Shown here: one piece after another, positions 22,771 to 31,374 of the stretch
Layout of the letters: every line of letters begins with the position of its first letter
How positions within the stretch are numbered: position 1 is the stretch's first letter
Assembly (NCBI GenBank): GCA_965246765.1
Contig: CBDFFJ010000005.1
Location: 620,001-684,000 of the forward strand
Direction: 5' to 3'
Origin: UBA1952 sp965246765
Lineage (GTDB): Bacteria > Bacteroidota > Bacteroidia > Chitinophagales > Chitinophagaceae
DNA: 64,000 bases
Made by a program: the position numbers and the translations under genes
The notes under the pieces: generated by a model
The model's input: the letters and a program-made list of their open reading frames with translations, nothing else
Told to the model about the DNA's origin: nothing
The model's database searches: none

Positions 22771-24030
22771 TTAAGAGGTAATGATTTGATGCACTTGCCC
22801 CTTCAGCAGCATGCCGCCGAAAGGATTATTGCGCGCCAAAGATGGTGTGCTTTCTACTGAAAAAGTAGTACTCTCTTTGGGAGAGAAAAGCGTGAAGCCC
22901 GCGGTTGCGCCTTTAGCAATGCTCACCGGCGGCAATCCGAAAATCCGCCGCGGCGCAGCCGTCAGCGCGTCAATGATTCTTTCTAAAGAAACCTGACTGC
23001 CCACAGCTTCCAAAACCAACGGGAAAACAATTTCCTGCACGGCCATCCCTTCCCCTGCATACTCAAACTCCTTCGCCTTAGCATCCCAGTCCTGCGGACG
23101 GTGGTGCGAGGCAATGCAGTCAATTGTGCCGTCTGCCAGCGCTGCAATCAGCGCCTGCCGGTCGGCTTCCGTCCGTAGGGGCGGCGTCACTTTATAAGCG
23201 CTGTCGTACGTTTCCAAAGCTTCATCCGTCAGCAGGAGGTGATATGGCGTCACCGAACAAGTCACATCCAGCCCGTCCTCCTTCGCCCTGCGAATAAGCG
23301 CCACGCTTTCTGCACAAGAAATGCCCGTGATGTGCAATCGTGAGCCCGCGTAGCGTGTCAGCTCAATATCCCGCTGCACCATCAGGCTTTCCGCGAGTGT
23401 CGGAATGCCCGGCATGCCCAGCCGCGTGGAGCGTGCGCCCTCGTGCATGAGGCCGCCTGCTGCCAGCGCACCATCCATCGGCATCTGAATGACGATGCCG
23501 TTAAAAGCTTTCACGTATTCTAGTGCCTTCATCATGAGGCCGCTGCTCTGCACCGGCTTCCAGCCGTCTGTAAAGGCAATGGCGCCGTGCGCGCGCATGT
23601 CCATCATCTCCGCCAGGGCTTTGCCCTCCGTCTGCTGACTGATTGCTCCGAGCGGATGCAAGCGGACAGCAGCCCCGTGCGTTTGCTGCAAAGCGTATTG
23701 AACGCCCGCACGGCCATCGGTTACGGGATTTGTATTCGGAAGAAGCAGAACGTCGGTGAAGCCGCCTTTTGCGGCCGTAGCCAATCCGGTAGCAATCGTC
23801 TCCTTTTGCTCATAGCCCGGCTCGCGGTAATCTGCGAAAAGGTCAACGAAGCCAGCGGAAAGCGTTGGAGCGTTGGAATGTTGGAGCGTTGGAATGTTCT
23901 CGTCCGAGACTTCCAGCTCCGCCCCGATGTCCTTTATCATCCCGCCTTCCACCAATACATCCACCGTCTGACCATGGTGCGGAGAATGCGTATCCATCAC
24001 GGTGACCTGACGGAGAAGGAGCGGAGCCAT
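22771..24030 (-). CDS. Dihydroorotase-like protein lacking metal ligands (probable pseudoenzyme)
   Basis: A 419-residue amidohydrolase-fold protein aligned with dihydroorotase: the REPGYEQKETIATG, PNTNPVTDG and NNPFGGMLLKG blocks are family signatures. The HxH metal site just before REPG, normally DxHxHxREPG, is FADYREPG here. The later DHAP metal-ligand block is SHHRPQ. It should therefore not bind the binuclear zinc centre and is unlikely to hydrolyse dihydroorotate. Non-catalytic homologues act as partners of aspartate carbamoyltransferase in some bacteria, so a structural role is possible. The start is the ATG at 24030, 17 bases after the BatA stop. Confidence 0.8.
   Translation of the reverse strand: MAPLLLRQVTVMDTHSPHHGQTVDVLVEGGMIKDIGAELEVSDENIPTLQHSNAPTLSAGFVDLFADYREPGYEQKETIATGLATAAKGGFTDVLLLPNTNPVTDGRAGVQYALQQTHGAAVRLHPLGAISQQTEGKALAEMMDMRAHGAIAFTDGWKPVQSSGLMMKALEYVKAFNGIVIQMPMDGALAAGGLMHEGARSTRLGMPGIPTLAESLMVQRDIELTRYAGSRLHITGISCAESVALIRRAKEDGLDVTCSVTPYHLLLTDEALETYDSAYKVTPPLRTEADRQALIAALADGTIDCIASHHRPQDWDAKAKEFEYAGEGMAVQEIVFPLVLEAVGSQVSLERIIDALTAAPRRIFGLPPVSIAKGATAGFTLFSPKESTTFSVESTPSLARNNPFGGMLLKGQVHQIITS
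23861..23899. repeat. Short tandem repeat inside the dihydroorotase-like gene
   Basis: A 15-base unit GAGCGTTGGAATGTT occurs twice with a 16-base period (23868-23882 and 23884-23898), preceded by shorter AGCGTTGG units. In the reading frame it encodes IPTLQHSNAPTL. This resembles the intergenic CCAACGCTCCAACATT-type microsatellites of Bacteroidota, here kept in frame. Confidence 0.6.
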
Positions 24031-24047
24031 TACAGGAAAAACGAGGA

Positions 24048-26093
24048 TTAAGAGGTAGCGACAGCGGCGGAACCATCCCGGCGGGCGACGAGCAGCCAGG
24101 TCTCGGCAGCGGTCAGGATGAGGGCTAAAATAGCGCAAACTTTCCAAAGAGGCCATTCGCCGCTACCCTTGGTGCTGTCTGTTGTGGCTGCACTTTCCGG
24201 CGTTTGCCAGGTTGCTTTCTTGTCCGGCCACTCATCACGCAGCTTCGCCATGTCCCAAAGGTCAAGGGTGGAATAAGCGCGCGTGCCGTTCAGCGCAATC
24301 ACCGCGCTATCGCCCGAAGGCGCGGCGAGGCGGTAAAATCCGGGTGACTGCGCCACCGCATCCACAAATACATCTACGCCGCCGCCTGCCGCACGCTGGG
24401 GCGGAATAGCGTCTAAGCCTTCCGCGTATAGATGCACCATGTTCCGCTCATCGGAGTTGCGGATGGGCAGGAACGCCGCTTGCTGCCGTCCTGCCGTGAG
24501 CGCATACACATCGCCGCCGCGGCTTTGGGCCGCCATCTGGTAGAGGAAGGGGACGAAGAAATAAGAAGCCGGGAAATTCCCGCCTTGCAAATCTGCCGAT
24601 GTGGCGCAGAGATAAAGCGCGCCCTTCGCAGGCGTGTAGCGGGCCAGCAGCGGGTCGCCGTTTCTGAATGAAAGAACGCTTTGGCCATTCGCGGAAAAGC
24701 CGGATTGTACGGCGTAGTGCCACGTAGCCACCGGAAGCTGCACATTAGCGGGAATACCTTCAAAGACATCGCGCACAAGGTCAGCGCCGGGCTGTAGATT
24801 AGTTGCTGTTTGCGCCGCAGTGTCAAAGCTGGTGATGCGGATGTCTCCCGCAGCCCGCAGCGCCGCATTCAGGCTTTCTACGTTCCGTGTCTTTCCGGGA
24901 AAGATGCAGATGCTTTGCCCGGCGGCGAGCGCATCGCGCATGTTCTTGGACACGCCTTCCGGCAAGCCGGTAATGCCATTCAGGATAATGAGATTGTAGG
25001 GCTTCCAGTCTGTCGGGGCGCTGCCGATGCTTTCGCTGCGCACATTGAAGCCTGCGTAAGAGCGGAAGGCGGCCTGTATATACGGACTTGCCGATGCTTC
25101 ATTTAATACCAATACCGACAGGCCGGGCGCACTCCTCGCCGCTACGCGAAAGGTATCGTCAAAGCGCAGGGCCGCATCTGCTACTGCCATGGTAATGCGC
25201 TGCCAGCCGGCGTCATTTACAGAGAAGGCCAGGGTATCCACGCTCTTGCCGGAGGCGTCAAAAGCCAGCGAGGCGGCGCTCTTCACCTGCCCGTTGATGG
25301 ATAGCTGCATCACCGGCGACTCTGCCGGCGCTTTGCCGGCTATGCGGGAGCGGACGATGAGCGCATTGCTCTGGCCCGTCTGCAAGACCGGCGACGTGAG
25401 GTAGGCCGTATCAATAAATACATTGGCCCGCGCCGCGGGCTGAATGGCGATGGCGTGAAGCGTGATGCCGCGTGTAGTGCCTGCATCGGGGCGGGCGGGA
25501 AACGCGCCGCGCGAAAAATCGCTGTAATAATACAGGTCTGCGCCGCGCACGCTTTCCGTCTGCATGAGGCTTTGCACGGTGCCGAAGACCTGTTCCGAAT
25601 TTTTCCCCGCAGGGGCAATGCCGATGCTGCCGAGGGTGGAGAGCACTTTGTCGGCGGGCTGTGGCTCGTAGGCGAAGGGCTTGTCGTTGGTGAGGAGGAG
25701 GAAGCGGCTGCCAGCGGGGGCACTGCTCACCTGCTTCCGCGCAGCGTCAAGGGCGATGTCCAGGCCGGAGCGTGCGCCTTTTTTGAGGCTCATCGCCGGG
25801 TTGTTGTCAATATAGATGACCTGGAGGGCATTTGCCTTTTCCGCGACAGCGGCCTTTCTGAAAAGGGGCTGCGCAAACGCGGCTACAAGGGCGGCGAGAA
25901 AAAGCATCCGCGCAGCGAGCAGCCATTTATAGCGCACCTCGGAGGAGCGCCGGGAGCGCAGCTGGATAGCGCGCAAAAAGCGCGTGTGCGGAAAGAAAAC
26001 GGTCTTATACCGCCGCAGATTGAAGAGGTGAATGGCGAGCGGCACGGCGAGCGCGAGGCCCGCAAGCAGAAAAGCCGGATAGAGGAAGCCCAC
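24048..26093 (-). CDS. BatA-type membrane protein
   Basis: A 681-residue protein. The N terminus is the BatA double-helix domain: MGFLYPAFLLAGLALAVPL, then IHLFNLRRYKTVFFPHTRFL, then a second helix at about 58-76. A large periplasmic region follows with a degenerate von Willebrand A-like fold (LQVIYIDNNPAM carries only part of the DxSxS metal site) and a glutamine-amidotransferase-like segment. A last helix lies at about 648-668. It probably works in envelope stress or aerotolerance-type complexes; the exact role is unknown. It heads the cluster with the dihydroorotase-like and DUF4199 genes. Confidence 0.8.
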   Translation of the reverse strand: MGFLYPAFLLAGLALAVPLAIHLFNLRRYKTVFFPHTRFLRAIQLRSRRSSEVRYKWLLAARMLFLAALVAAFAQPLFRKAAVAEKANALQVIYIDNNPAMSLKKGARSGLDIALDAARKQVSSAPAGSRFLLLTNDKPFAYEPQPADKVLSTLGSIGIAPAGKNSEQVFGTVQSLMQTESVRGADLYYYSDFSRGAFPARPDAGTTRGITLHAIAIQPAARANVFIDTAYLTSPVLQTGQSNALIVRSRIAGKAPAESPVMQLSINGQVKSAASLAFDASGKSVDTLAFSVNDAGWQRITMAVADAALRFDDTFRVAARSAPGLSVLVLNEASASPYIQAAFRSYAGFNVRSESIGSAPTDWKPYNLIILNGITGLPEGVSKNMRDALAAGQSICIFPGKTRNVESLNAALRAAGDIRITSFDTAAQTATNLQPGADLVRDVFEGIPANVQLPVATWHYAVQSGFSANGQSVLSFRNGDPLLARYTPAKGALYLCATSADLQGGNFPASYFFVPFLYQMAAQSRGGDVYALTAGRQQAAFLPIRNSDERNMVHLYAEGLDAIPPQRAAGGGVDVFVDAVAQSPGFYRLAAPSGDSAVIALNGTRAYSTLDLWDMAKLRDEWPDKKATWQTPESAATTDSTKGSGEWPLWKVCAILALILTAAETWLLVARRDGSAAVATS

Positions 26094-26227
26094 GGTGACG
26101 AAGATAGGGGCGGGCCTATTGCGGATTTGTTGAAGGATTGTTTTGTTTGCGGGCGACTTTCTTTTCCCGCAGCCACAGGCTGCGGCTGGTTAGGTCGCAG
26201 CGACGACGCTGCGACCGGTGAGCTGAA

Positions 26228-26740
26228 TTAATGAACGGTCTGAAGATCCGGTATATTCATGAGCCACATGAATAGCATAGCCGTAAGTCCTGCAAAAATC
26301 ATCAACGGAAAGAAAAGTCTGATTTCTCTTGCTGTAAGATAACCACCACTGTTGATTCCTTTCCATTTCAGCAGCCCGGGATGTTGCTCAAGAAACTCCG
26401 CGCCATTTTTAGCATAAATCCACCATATGCTCAGCACATACAGAATGAGTATCGTGCTGTGAAATACCAATACAGCTGGATTCAAGGTTCTTGGGCGGAA
26501 GTAATCAAAGACATTGTTGGTAAGCCCTGTAATGTTTCCAATTCCCATTATTACCCAAGGAACATTAGCCCAAATCATCCAATACCTAAATATTAGGTCG
26601 TATCCTGGTTTTAAATCAGGGTTCTGTTCAATAAATTGTTCGCCTCGTTTTTTATAGACAAAGCCATTAGCTATTGTTACAACTATAAACAATATCCAGC
26701 CCTGCTGAAATAGCTTGAACAGCAAAAGGACTACTAGCAT
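26228..26740 (-). CDS. Unrecognised four-helix membrane protein
   Basis: A 170-residue protein that I cannot assign. Hydrophobic segments occur at about 1-22, 46-66, 84-103 and 143-163. Polar loops contain YKKRGEQFIEQNPDLKPGYD and, later, AKNGAEFLEQHPGLLKW; these two sequences resemble one another, so the protein may be an internal duplication of a two-helix unit. The DNA is more A/T-rich than the flanking BatA gene. The start is the ATG at 26740; a GTG three codons upstream is also possible. Confidence 0.6.
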   Translation of the reverse strand: MLVVLLLFKLFQQGWILFIVVTIANGFVYKKRGEQFIEQNPDLKPGYDLIFRYWMIWANVPWVIMGIGNITGLTNNVFDYFRPRTLNPAVLVFHSTILILYVLSIWWIYAKNGAEFLEQHPGLLKWKGINSGGYLTAREIRLFFPLMIFAGLTAMLFMWLMNIPDLQTVH

Positions 26741-26829
26741 AAGGCTCACATTTATGTCAATATAATTTCAGCGAAAATACGCTCCACGCGAAAAGTTTAC
26801 AGACTGATGATCCTTTCAACGTTCATCCC

Positions 26830-26881
26830 TTCGGCTTCGCTCAGGGCAAGCTACAGGGACGATTGGGGGCGAACCGAAAGC
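26830..26881. repeat. Intergenic repeat, family B copy 1
   Basis: Shares the 22-base TTCGGCTTCGCTCAGGGCAAGC and the 13-base GCGAACCGAAAGC with the copy at 58149-58200, in the same order and with similar spacing. The ends are imperfectly complementary, so each copy can fold as a hairpin. The rest of the 26741-27021 gap holds no gene that I can see. Confidence 0.6.
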
Positions 26882-27021
26882 TTACCTAATAATCTCCCTA
26901 TGGCGTAACCGTTCAGCCCGCGCTTTGGCGCGTTCAGCCCGGTTTCTATCAGATCACCAGTGCCCATCCACTACTACTACTATTAATGTAGCAGGAACAG
27001 CGTGAATGCAGCCGCAATAAA

Positions 27022-27048
27022 AAAGCCACCGCATGATGCGGTGGCTTT
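27022..27048 (-). terminator. Intrinsic terminator of the small 69-codon gene
   Basis: A perfect 13-bp stem (27022-27034 with 27036-27048). On the minus strand it runs into a T-rich stretch. It lies 20 bases past the stop at 27069. Confidence 0.75.
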
Positions 27049-27068
27049 GAAATATTGCCTGTCAAGGC

Positions 27069-27278
27069 TTACCAGCCTTCCTTCTTCGCTACGCCGTTCT
27101 TGATTGCTTCAAGGGCGTTAGCCTCGCTGAGCATCGTGGTCATCTTGTTTCCTTTACCGTCATTGCCCTGGGCCATGTAGCCGCCGCGGGATGTCTTGGA
27201 GATTACGGCTTCCTGCATCGGAACGTTCTTTTCCTTTGTCTTCATGCAGTATGCCTTGAGCATTTTTGAAGTGTCCAT
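27069..27278 (-). CDS. Small conserved-looking protein, DUF5679-like N terminus
   Basis: A 69-residue basic protein. LKAYCMKTKEKNVPMQEAV resembles the start of DUF5679 proteins (AYCxKCKxK), but the second cysteine of that pair is Thr and the C-terminal CxxC is absent, so it should not bind zinc. The tail GYMAQGNDGKGNKMTTML and a short helix follow. A strong terminator directly downstream supports real expression. Function unknown. Confidence 0.6.
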   Translation of the reverse strand: MDTSKMLKAYCMKTKEKNVPMQEAVISKTSRGGYMAQGNDGKGNKMTTMLSEANALEAIKNGVAKKEGW

Positions 27279-27443
27279 TTGGAGATGAATTTTGGTTGTG
27301 AATGAAATTGTGAGGGGCTAAAACTAAGGTTTCCTACGTATAAAATCCAAGTTGCGGCCTTGTTAGCGGATTTTGGCGGTGGCTAAATACCTTCCGTTAA
27401 CCTGAACTTGTTCCGGGTACTGTCCTGAAATGCTGGTCAATAG

Positions 27444-27464
27444 ATGCCGAAACAAGTTCGGCAT
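27444..27464 (-). terminator. Hairpin downstream of the C1 peptidase operon
   Basis: An 8-bp perfect stem ATGCCGAA / TTCGGCAT with a 5-base loop, 21 bases after the peptidase stop. There is no strong T run, so termination is uncertain. It may be another dispersed palindrome. Confidence 0.4.
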
Positions 27465-27484
27465 GACGGGCAAACAAACACTGT

Positions 27485-28726
27485 TCATTTGGCTGCCAGC
27501 TTCTGTAAAACCTCTTTCACCGCTCCTTTGTTCACCGTTGCAGTCATCATTTTGAGCTTCACGAAGTCTTCGTGCATGTACCAGTAGCCATTATGGTCGG
27601 GATTGGCATGGCCGCCTGCGCCGGAGTCTTTTACCAGGAACCAGGTGCCATTGCCGCGCTCGGCAAATCCCACGATGTGCATCGCATGGTCGTCGGTGGT
27701 GGCGCCGTTAAGGAAGCGCAGCAGGCGGGCATTCTCATCAATGTAAGCGGAAGGAATATCGTAAGACGGAATCATCATAATGCCGCGCTTAGAGTCAATG
27801 CCGCTTTCGCTCACATCGCCGCCTATGGAGATGCTGTAGCCCTTCTTCAGGGAGCTTTTGATAAGCGCCGTGAAGTCCGTCAGCGGCACATTGTAATAGT
27901 CTTTGGAGTGCCACCAGTTGTCGCCAACCTTATACTCGGCGTTCGTCCAGTAAGGCTCGCTGCGAAGGCTCATGAAGGTTACATACTCATCCGGAACTAT
28001 GCCAGCCACGTCGCGCATAAAATCCTGCGGGCTCATCTTCCTGCCCTTGTAAGAAACAGAAGCCGGCGGCGTGCCGATGTAGTGATCCATGATGTCCTTA
28101 ATCGTAGCCACTACGCCCTCGCTGCTCCAGGCATTCCGCTCTTTCACCCCTTGCAGATAGCTGCGCATTTCTGCTACCATCGCTGCATGGTCATGGAAGG
28201 GCTGGCCGGGCTTCATGCCGATATAGGCTTCCAAAGGCACTGCGCCGTGCCTGGCTAATGTGCGCTGTACCGCGTTGGTCTCTGAGCCTTCGTCAAAAAT
28301 GCTCTCGCCGCGTGTGCGGACAAATTCCTTTGCCTTTTCCACGTACTCCCAATATACAGTGTGCATCTCGCTGAGCTGCACGTCAGGATGGCCTTTACGC
28401 GCGGCTTCGCTTTCATAAAAAGAGGTGGTGGAAAAGCACCAGCACGTACCCGTAATGCCTTGCGAAACCGGCTTATCGGCGGTTACGATGGTGAACTCTT
28501 TCATGGATTTTGGAACGTCCATGCCAGAGTAATCCATAGTGAGGCGCTTCTTCGGTTCTTCCTTTTTAGAAAAGAAACCTTCGTTGTCCTTCTTGATTTT
28601 CTCGTAGAACTCGTTTTTAGGCGCTTCGGCGTATGTGGCCTTGTCGGTGCGGTCTTGCGCGAATGCGCCGGTTGCGGCGGCAAGCAGCATTGCGATGCCT
28701 GCGCCTTTTATGATGGTTGTATGCAT
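27485..28726 (-). CDS. Exported C1 family cysteine peptidase (bleomycin-hydrolase/aminopeptidase C-like)
   Basis: A 413-residue protein with signal peptide (about 1-23, ending AFAQ). The papain-like core shows the oxyanion glutamine and catalytic cysteine in VSQGITGTCWCFSTTSF, the catalytic histidine in DDHAMHIVGFA, and the asparagine region DSGAGGHANPDHNGYWYM. The closest type is the aminopeptidase C branch, in an exported form. It is the last gene of a three-gene operon with the unknown 192-residue protein and the GSCFA protein; the gap to the preceding stop is 8 bases. Confidence 0.85.
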   Translation of the reverse strand: MHTTIIKGAGIAMLLAAATGAFAQDRTDKATYAEAPKNEFYEKIKKDNEGFFSKKEEPKKRLTMDYSGMDVPKSMKEFTIVTADKPVSQGITGTCWCFSTTSFYESEAARKGHPDVQLSEMHTVYWEYVEKAKEFVRTRGESIFDEGSETNAVQRTLARHGAVPLEAYIGMKPGQPFHDHAAMVAEMRSYLQGVKERNAWSSEGVVATIKDIMDHYIGTPPASVSYKGRKMSPQDFMRDVAGIVPDEYVTFMSLRSEPYWTNAEYKVGDNWWHSKDYYNVPLTDFTALIKSSLKKGYSISIGGDVSESGIDSKRGIMMIPSYDIPSAYIDENARLLRFLNGATTDDHAMHIVGFAERGNGTWFLVKDSGAGGHANPDHNGYWYMHEDFVKLKMMTATVNKGAVKEVLQKLAAK

Positions 28727-28734
28727 AATCCTTG

Positions 28735-29313
28735 TTAGTGCGCGTGGCGGTTGCGCGCAGCTATATATGTTTGGAAAAGAATCAGCAGCCCGCTAAGGAC
28801 GCGGATGTCTGCTATATCGGTGCCGATGGTTCCTTCCAGCTTCGCCGTTACTTCATTGTAGAAAAAAGATGTTGGCGCAAAGTTTTGCAGCACCATCACA
28901 GGCGTATCCTCGCGAAAGAAGGTAGCCGATTGCGAAGGCTCGCCCGGCCTTCTTTTTAACCGGAATGGATTGCGGAAGGGCGCCTTCAAGAAAAACCGCT
29001 CGCCGCCGCGAAAAACAAAAGAGGGCTTCATATTCCACCCCATGCGATAGTATCCGAATTCCAACTGATCGCCACCGTCATAATACCATCTCGTGCCCCA
29101 GAAGTTTTTGCGTAGCCGGAAGTCTTCTTTAGCATCTGTCGCGGAAGTATAGCCGGCCTTTTTGCCGCGCATCGAAAGCCGGCCCAACTCGCGGCCATCC
29201 TCGCTTCGCGTCAGCGTAAAAGTTGTCGTAGGCCAGGAAAAAAAGCCGTTACGCTCACTGCTGCGGGTAAAGCCGAGCGTGCGCCCGAAGGCCGGGCTAT
29301 TGGTTTGTCCCAT
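28735..29313 (-). CDS. Unrecognised 192-residue protein between GSCFA and C1 peptidase genes
   Basis: I do not recognise this protein. It is strand-rich with many aromatic residues (FWGTRWYYDGGDQLEFGYYR, FVFRGGERFFLKAPF) and ends with a hydrophobic segment (VLSGLLILFQTYIAARN). There is no signal peptide. It overlaps the end of the GSCFA gene by 17 bases and precedes the peptidase start by 8 bases, so the three genes are almost certainly translated from one mRNA. Confidence 0.65.
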   Translation of the reverse strand: MGQTNSPAFGRTLGFTRSSERNGFFSWPTTTFTLTRSEDGRELGRLSMRGKKAGYTSATDAKEDFRLRKNFWGTRWYYDGGDQLEFGYYRMGWNMKPSFVFRGGERFFLKAPFRNPFRLKRRPGEPSQSATFFREDTPVMVLQNFAPTSFFYNEVTAKLEGTIGTDIADIRVLSGLLILFQTYIAARNRHAH

Positions 29314-30280
29314 GAAAGTAAGCGGCTTCGTCCGCTAAGTTAAGGTAGGGATGAGCAGCGGTAAGGGCTTCCACCTTGGTGGCGTAGGTATTCAGGAATT
29401 TTTGGTGCGCCCCGGTTTGCGGGAAGCGGGGCCGATGGTTTTTGGCCGTGACAATTTCCTTTACCTGCGTCATAATGGGCAATACTTCCGGCGCGATGCA
29501 TGATTGAGTGAAGGCTTCCCAAACCGCTTCAGTTGCGGCGTAGTTCGGATGGACGAGGTCTATATCGTAGAAGCGGTAATCGCGGAGCACATCTATTACC
29601 AGCTCGTAAGCGGGGAAGTAGTGGCAGTGCTCCAAATCTTCACAGATTGAATGCACCGCTTCAACGAGCCGCGCTTTACTGCGGTTATTTTCCACCACGC
29701 CATCGCGGATATGGCGGACGGGAGAGATGGTGAAAAGGAATCGGGCTTTTGAATTGATAGCCCTTATTGATTCAATGGCTGCCTGCAGGGATTCTGTGAT
29801 TTGGGAAATGGTCAGCAATCTTTTTTCAAACCGGGCTGCCGATGCGCGGTGGTTGTTGGCTACCGGATAGTTGTTCTCTTTGAGAAAATATTGAAATGCG
29901 GAGCCCAGGGTGATAATTATCCAGTCGGCTTCTTTGATAAAAGCGCTGGCTTCCCGTTGCGAGGCATTGATACCTGCCAGCGCAGCGGCTTTGTTGATGT
30001 TGGAGAAGCTGGTGTGGTGCGCCCAGGTTCCCCACAGCTCATTCAGGTAAAACAGCTCCTCTTCTGCGTAGCGCTTTTCAGTCGCGTAGCTCATCAGGCT
30101 ATCGGCAACGCTGAGCGGATTGAAAAGGATGCCGTTTGGGTTTTGAAGCGTCTGAAACTTATGCGCCGCCAGCCGCCCGGCTATGTGTTCGGTGAAGCAG
30201 GAGCCAGTGAGCAGGAGCTTATCCGTGTAACGGATGGGCTGGGAAAGCTTTGGCAGATGGAACGGTAGCGTATAGTTCAT
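29297..30280 (-). CDS. GSCFA domain protein
   Basis: A 327-residue protein with the family motif TGSCFTEHIAGRL near residue 25, the following NPNGILFNPLS block, the TLGSAFQYF block and a C-terminal DIDLVHPNYAATEAVW. GSCFA is an SGNH/GDSL-hydrolase-like family, and the catalytic-type Ser and the Asp-xx-His pair (DLVHPN) can be seen. It is probably an esterase or acyltransferase of unknown substrate. The ATG at 30280 is preceded by a one-mismatch -7 box (CAACTTTG). Confidence 0.85.
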   Translation of the reverse strand: MNYTLPFHLPKLSQPIRYTDKLLLTGSCFTEHIAGRLAAHKFQTLQNPNGILFNPLSVADSLMSYATEKRYAEEELFYLNELWGTWAHHTSFSNINKAAALAGINASQREASAFIKEADWIIITLGSAFQYFLKENNYPVANNHRASAARFEKRLLTISQITESLQAAIESIRAINSKARFLFTISPVRHIRDGVVENNRSKARLVEAVHSICEDLEHCHYFPAYELVIDVLRDYRFYDIDLVHPNYAATEAVWEAFTQSCIAPEVLPIMTQVKEIVTAKNHRPRFPQTGAHQKFLNTYATKVEALTAAHPYLNLADEAAYFHGTNQ

Positions 30281-30338
30281 CGCAGGCAAAGTTGGCGGCT
30301 TGCGGAACTTTCCGGGCAGAAATGGCGGGCACATCTGG

Positions 30339-30483
30339 TGGGATATCCTCCGCTGGCGGAGGTGGCTGAGGAGCGAATGCGACGATGCCGGAGGTGGGTT
30401 CTGATGAAGCCCACCGGACGAGACCTACCTCCGCCCGCTTCGCTAAAGCGAAGCGGGCACCTCCGCCGGCGGAGGATATCCCA
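30339..30483. repeat. Large inverted repeat with nested hairpin (MITE/REP-like)
   Basis: Outer arms 30339-30364 and 30458-30483 pair in 25 of 26 positions. Inside, a perfect 11-bp stem (30434-30444 with 30447-30457) directly abuts the right arm. It occupies most of the 350-base gap between the divergent GSCFA and clpP genes. I see no gene in it. Confidence 0.65.
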
Positions 30484-30630
30484 TCCGCCGTGCCCGTGAC
30501 TGGAGACGCATACCACGCCACAATTGTCAGCATTATGCCGGAATGGCGCTAATTTTCCCGCGGTAAGGTATTTGTCTTACAAGCCCGGAAAGACGCTTTT
30601 GTCTTTTGCCTTTAGACTTTCTACAATACA

Positions 30631-31365
30631 ATGTCTCAAAACGAATTTCGCAAATACGCCGTCGGCCACCTCGGCATGAGCGGCAACACGATGGATGATT
30701 ATACGCGTCAAATGAATGCCCGCCTCACCGGCCCGCAAGGCCGCATAATCCATCAGCCCACAAACCTGACGCCTTACATCATTGAAGAGCGCCCGATGAA
30801 TGTGGCCCAGATGGACGTATTCTCCCGCCTGATGATGGACCGCATCATCTTCCTCGGTACCGGCATTGACGACCAGGTGGCCAACATCGTAACAGCCCAG
30901 CTCCTCTTCTTAGAAAGCTCCGACCGCACGCGCGACGTGCAGATGTACCTTAACTCACCCGGTGGCTCCGTTTACGCAGGCCTCGGTGTGTACGATACGA
31001 TGCAGATTATCAACCCCGACGTCAGCACCATCTGCACCGGCATCGCCGCCTCTATGGCCGCTATTCTGATGTGTGCCGGCACGAAAGGAAAGCGTACCGC
31101 GCTTCGCCACAGCCGCATTATGCTGCACCAGCCATCCTCGGCTGTGGGCGGGCAGGCAACTGATATTGAAATCACCGTAAAGGAAATCCGCCGCATTAAA
31201 ACGAACCTGTATGATATCCTCGCAGAGCATACCGGCCAGGACGTAAAGCGTGTGGAAGAAGACTGTGACCGGGATTACTGGATGAGCTCCCAGGAAGCCA
31301 AGGATTACGGCATCGTGGATGAGGTGCTGGTTACTAACCCTAAGAAGTCGGAGAAGAAATCTTAA
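30631..31365 (+). CDS. clpP: ATP-dependent Clp protease proteolytic subunit (copy 1)
   Basis: A 244-residue S14 serine protease. The catalytic triad is S141 (GIAASMAA), H166 (IMLHQP) and D215 (CDRDYWM), with E. coli-like spacing. The N terminus is about 50 residues longer than in E. coli ClpP and probably contains a propeptide. It forms the barrel that degrades proteins fed by ClpX/ClpA-type unfoldases. A second clpP follows 83 bases downstream. No clpX or tig is in the window. Confidence 0.93.
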   Translation: MSQNEFRKYAVGHLGMSGNTMDDYTRQMNARLTGPQGRIIHQPTNLTPYIIEERPMNVAQMDVFSRLMMDRIIFLGTGIDDQVANIVTAQLLFLESSDRTRDVQMYLNSPGGSVYAGLGVYDTMQIINPDVSTICTGIAASMAAILMCAGTKGKRTALRHSRIMLHQPSSAVGGQATDIEITVKEIRRIKTNLYDILAEHTGQDVKRVEEDCDRDYWMSSQEAKDYGIVDEVLVTNPKKSEKKS

Positions 31366-31374
31366 TCACGTTAA

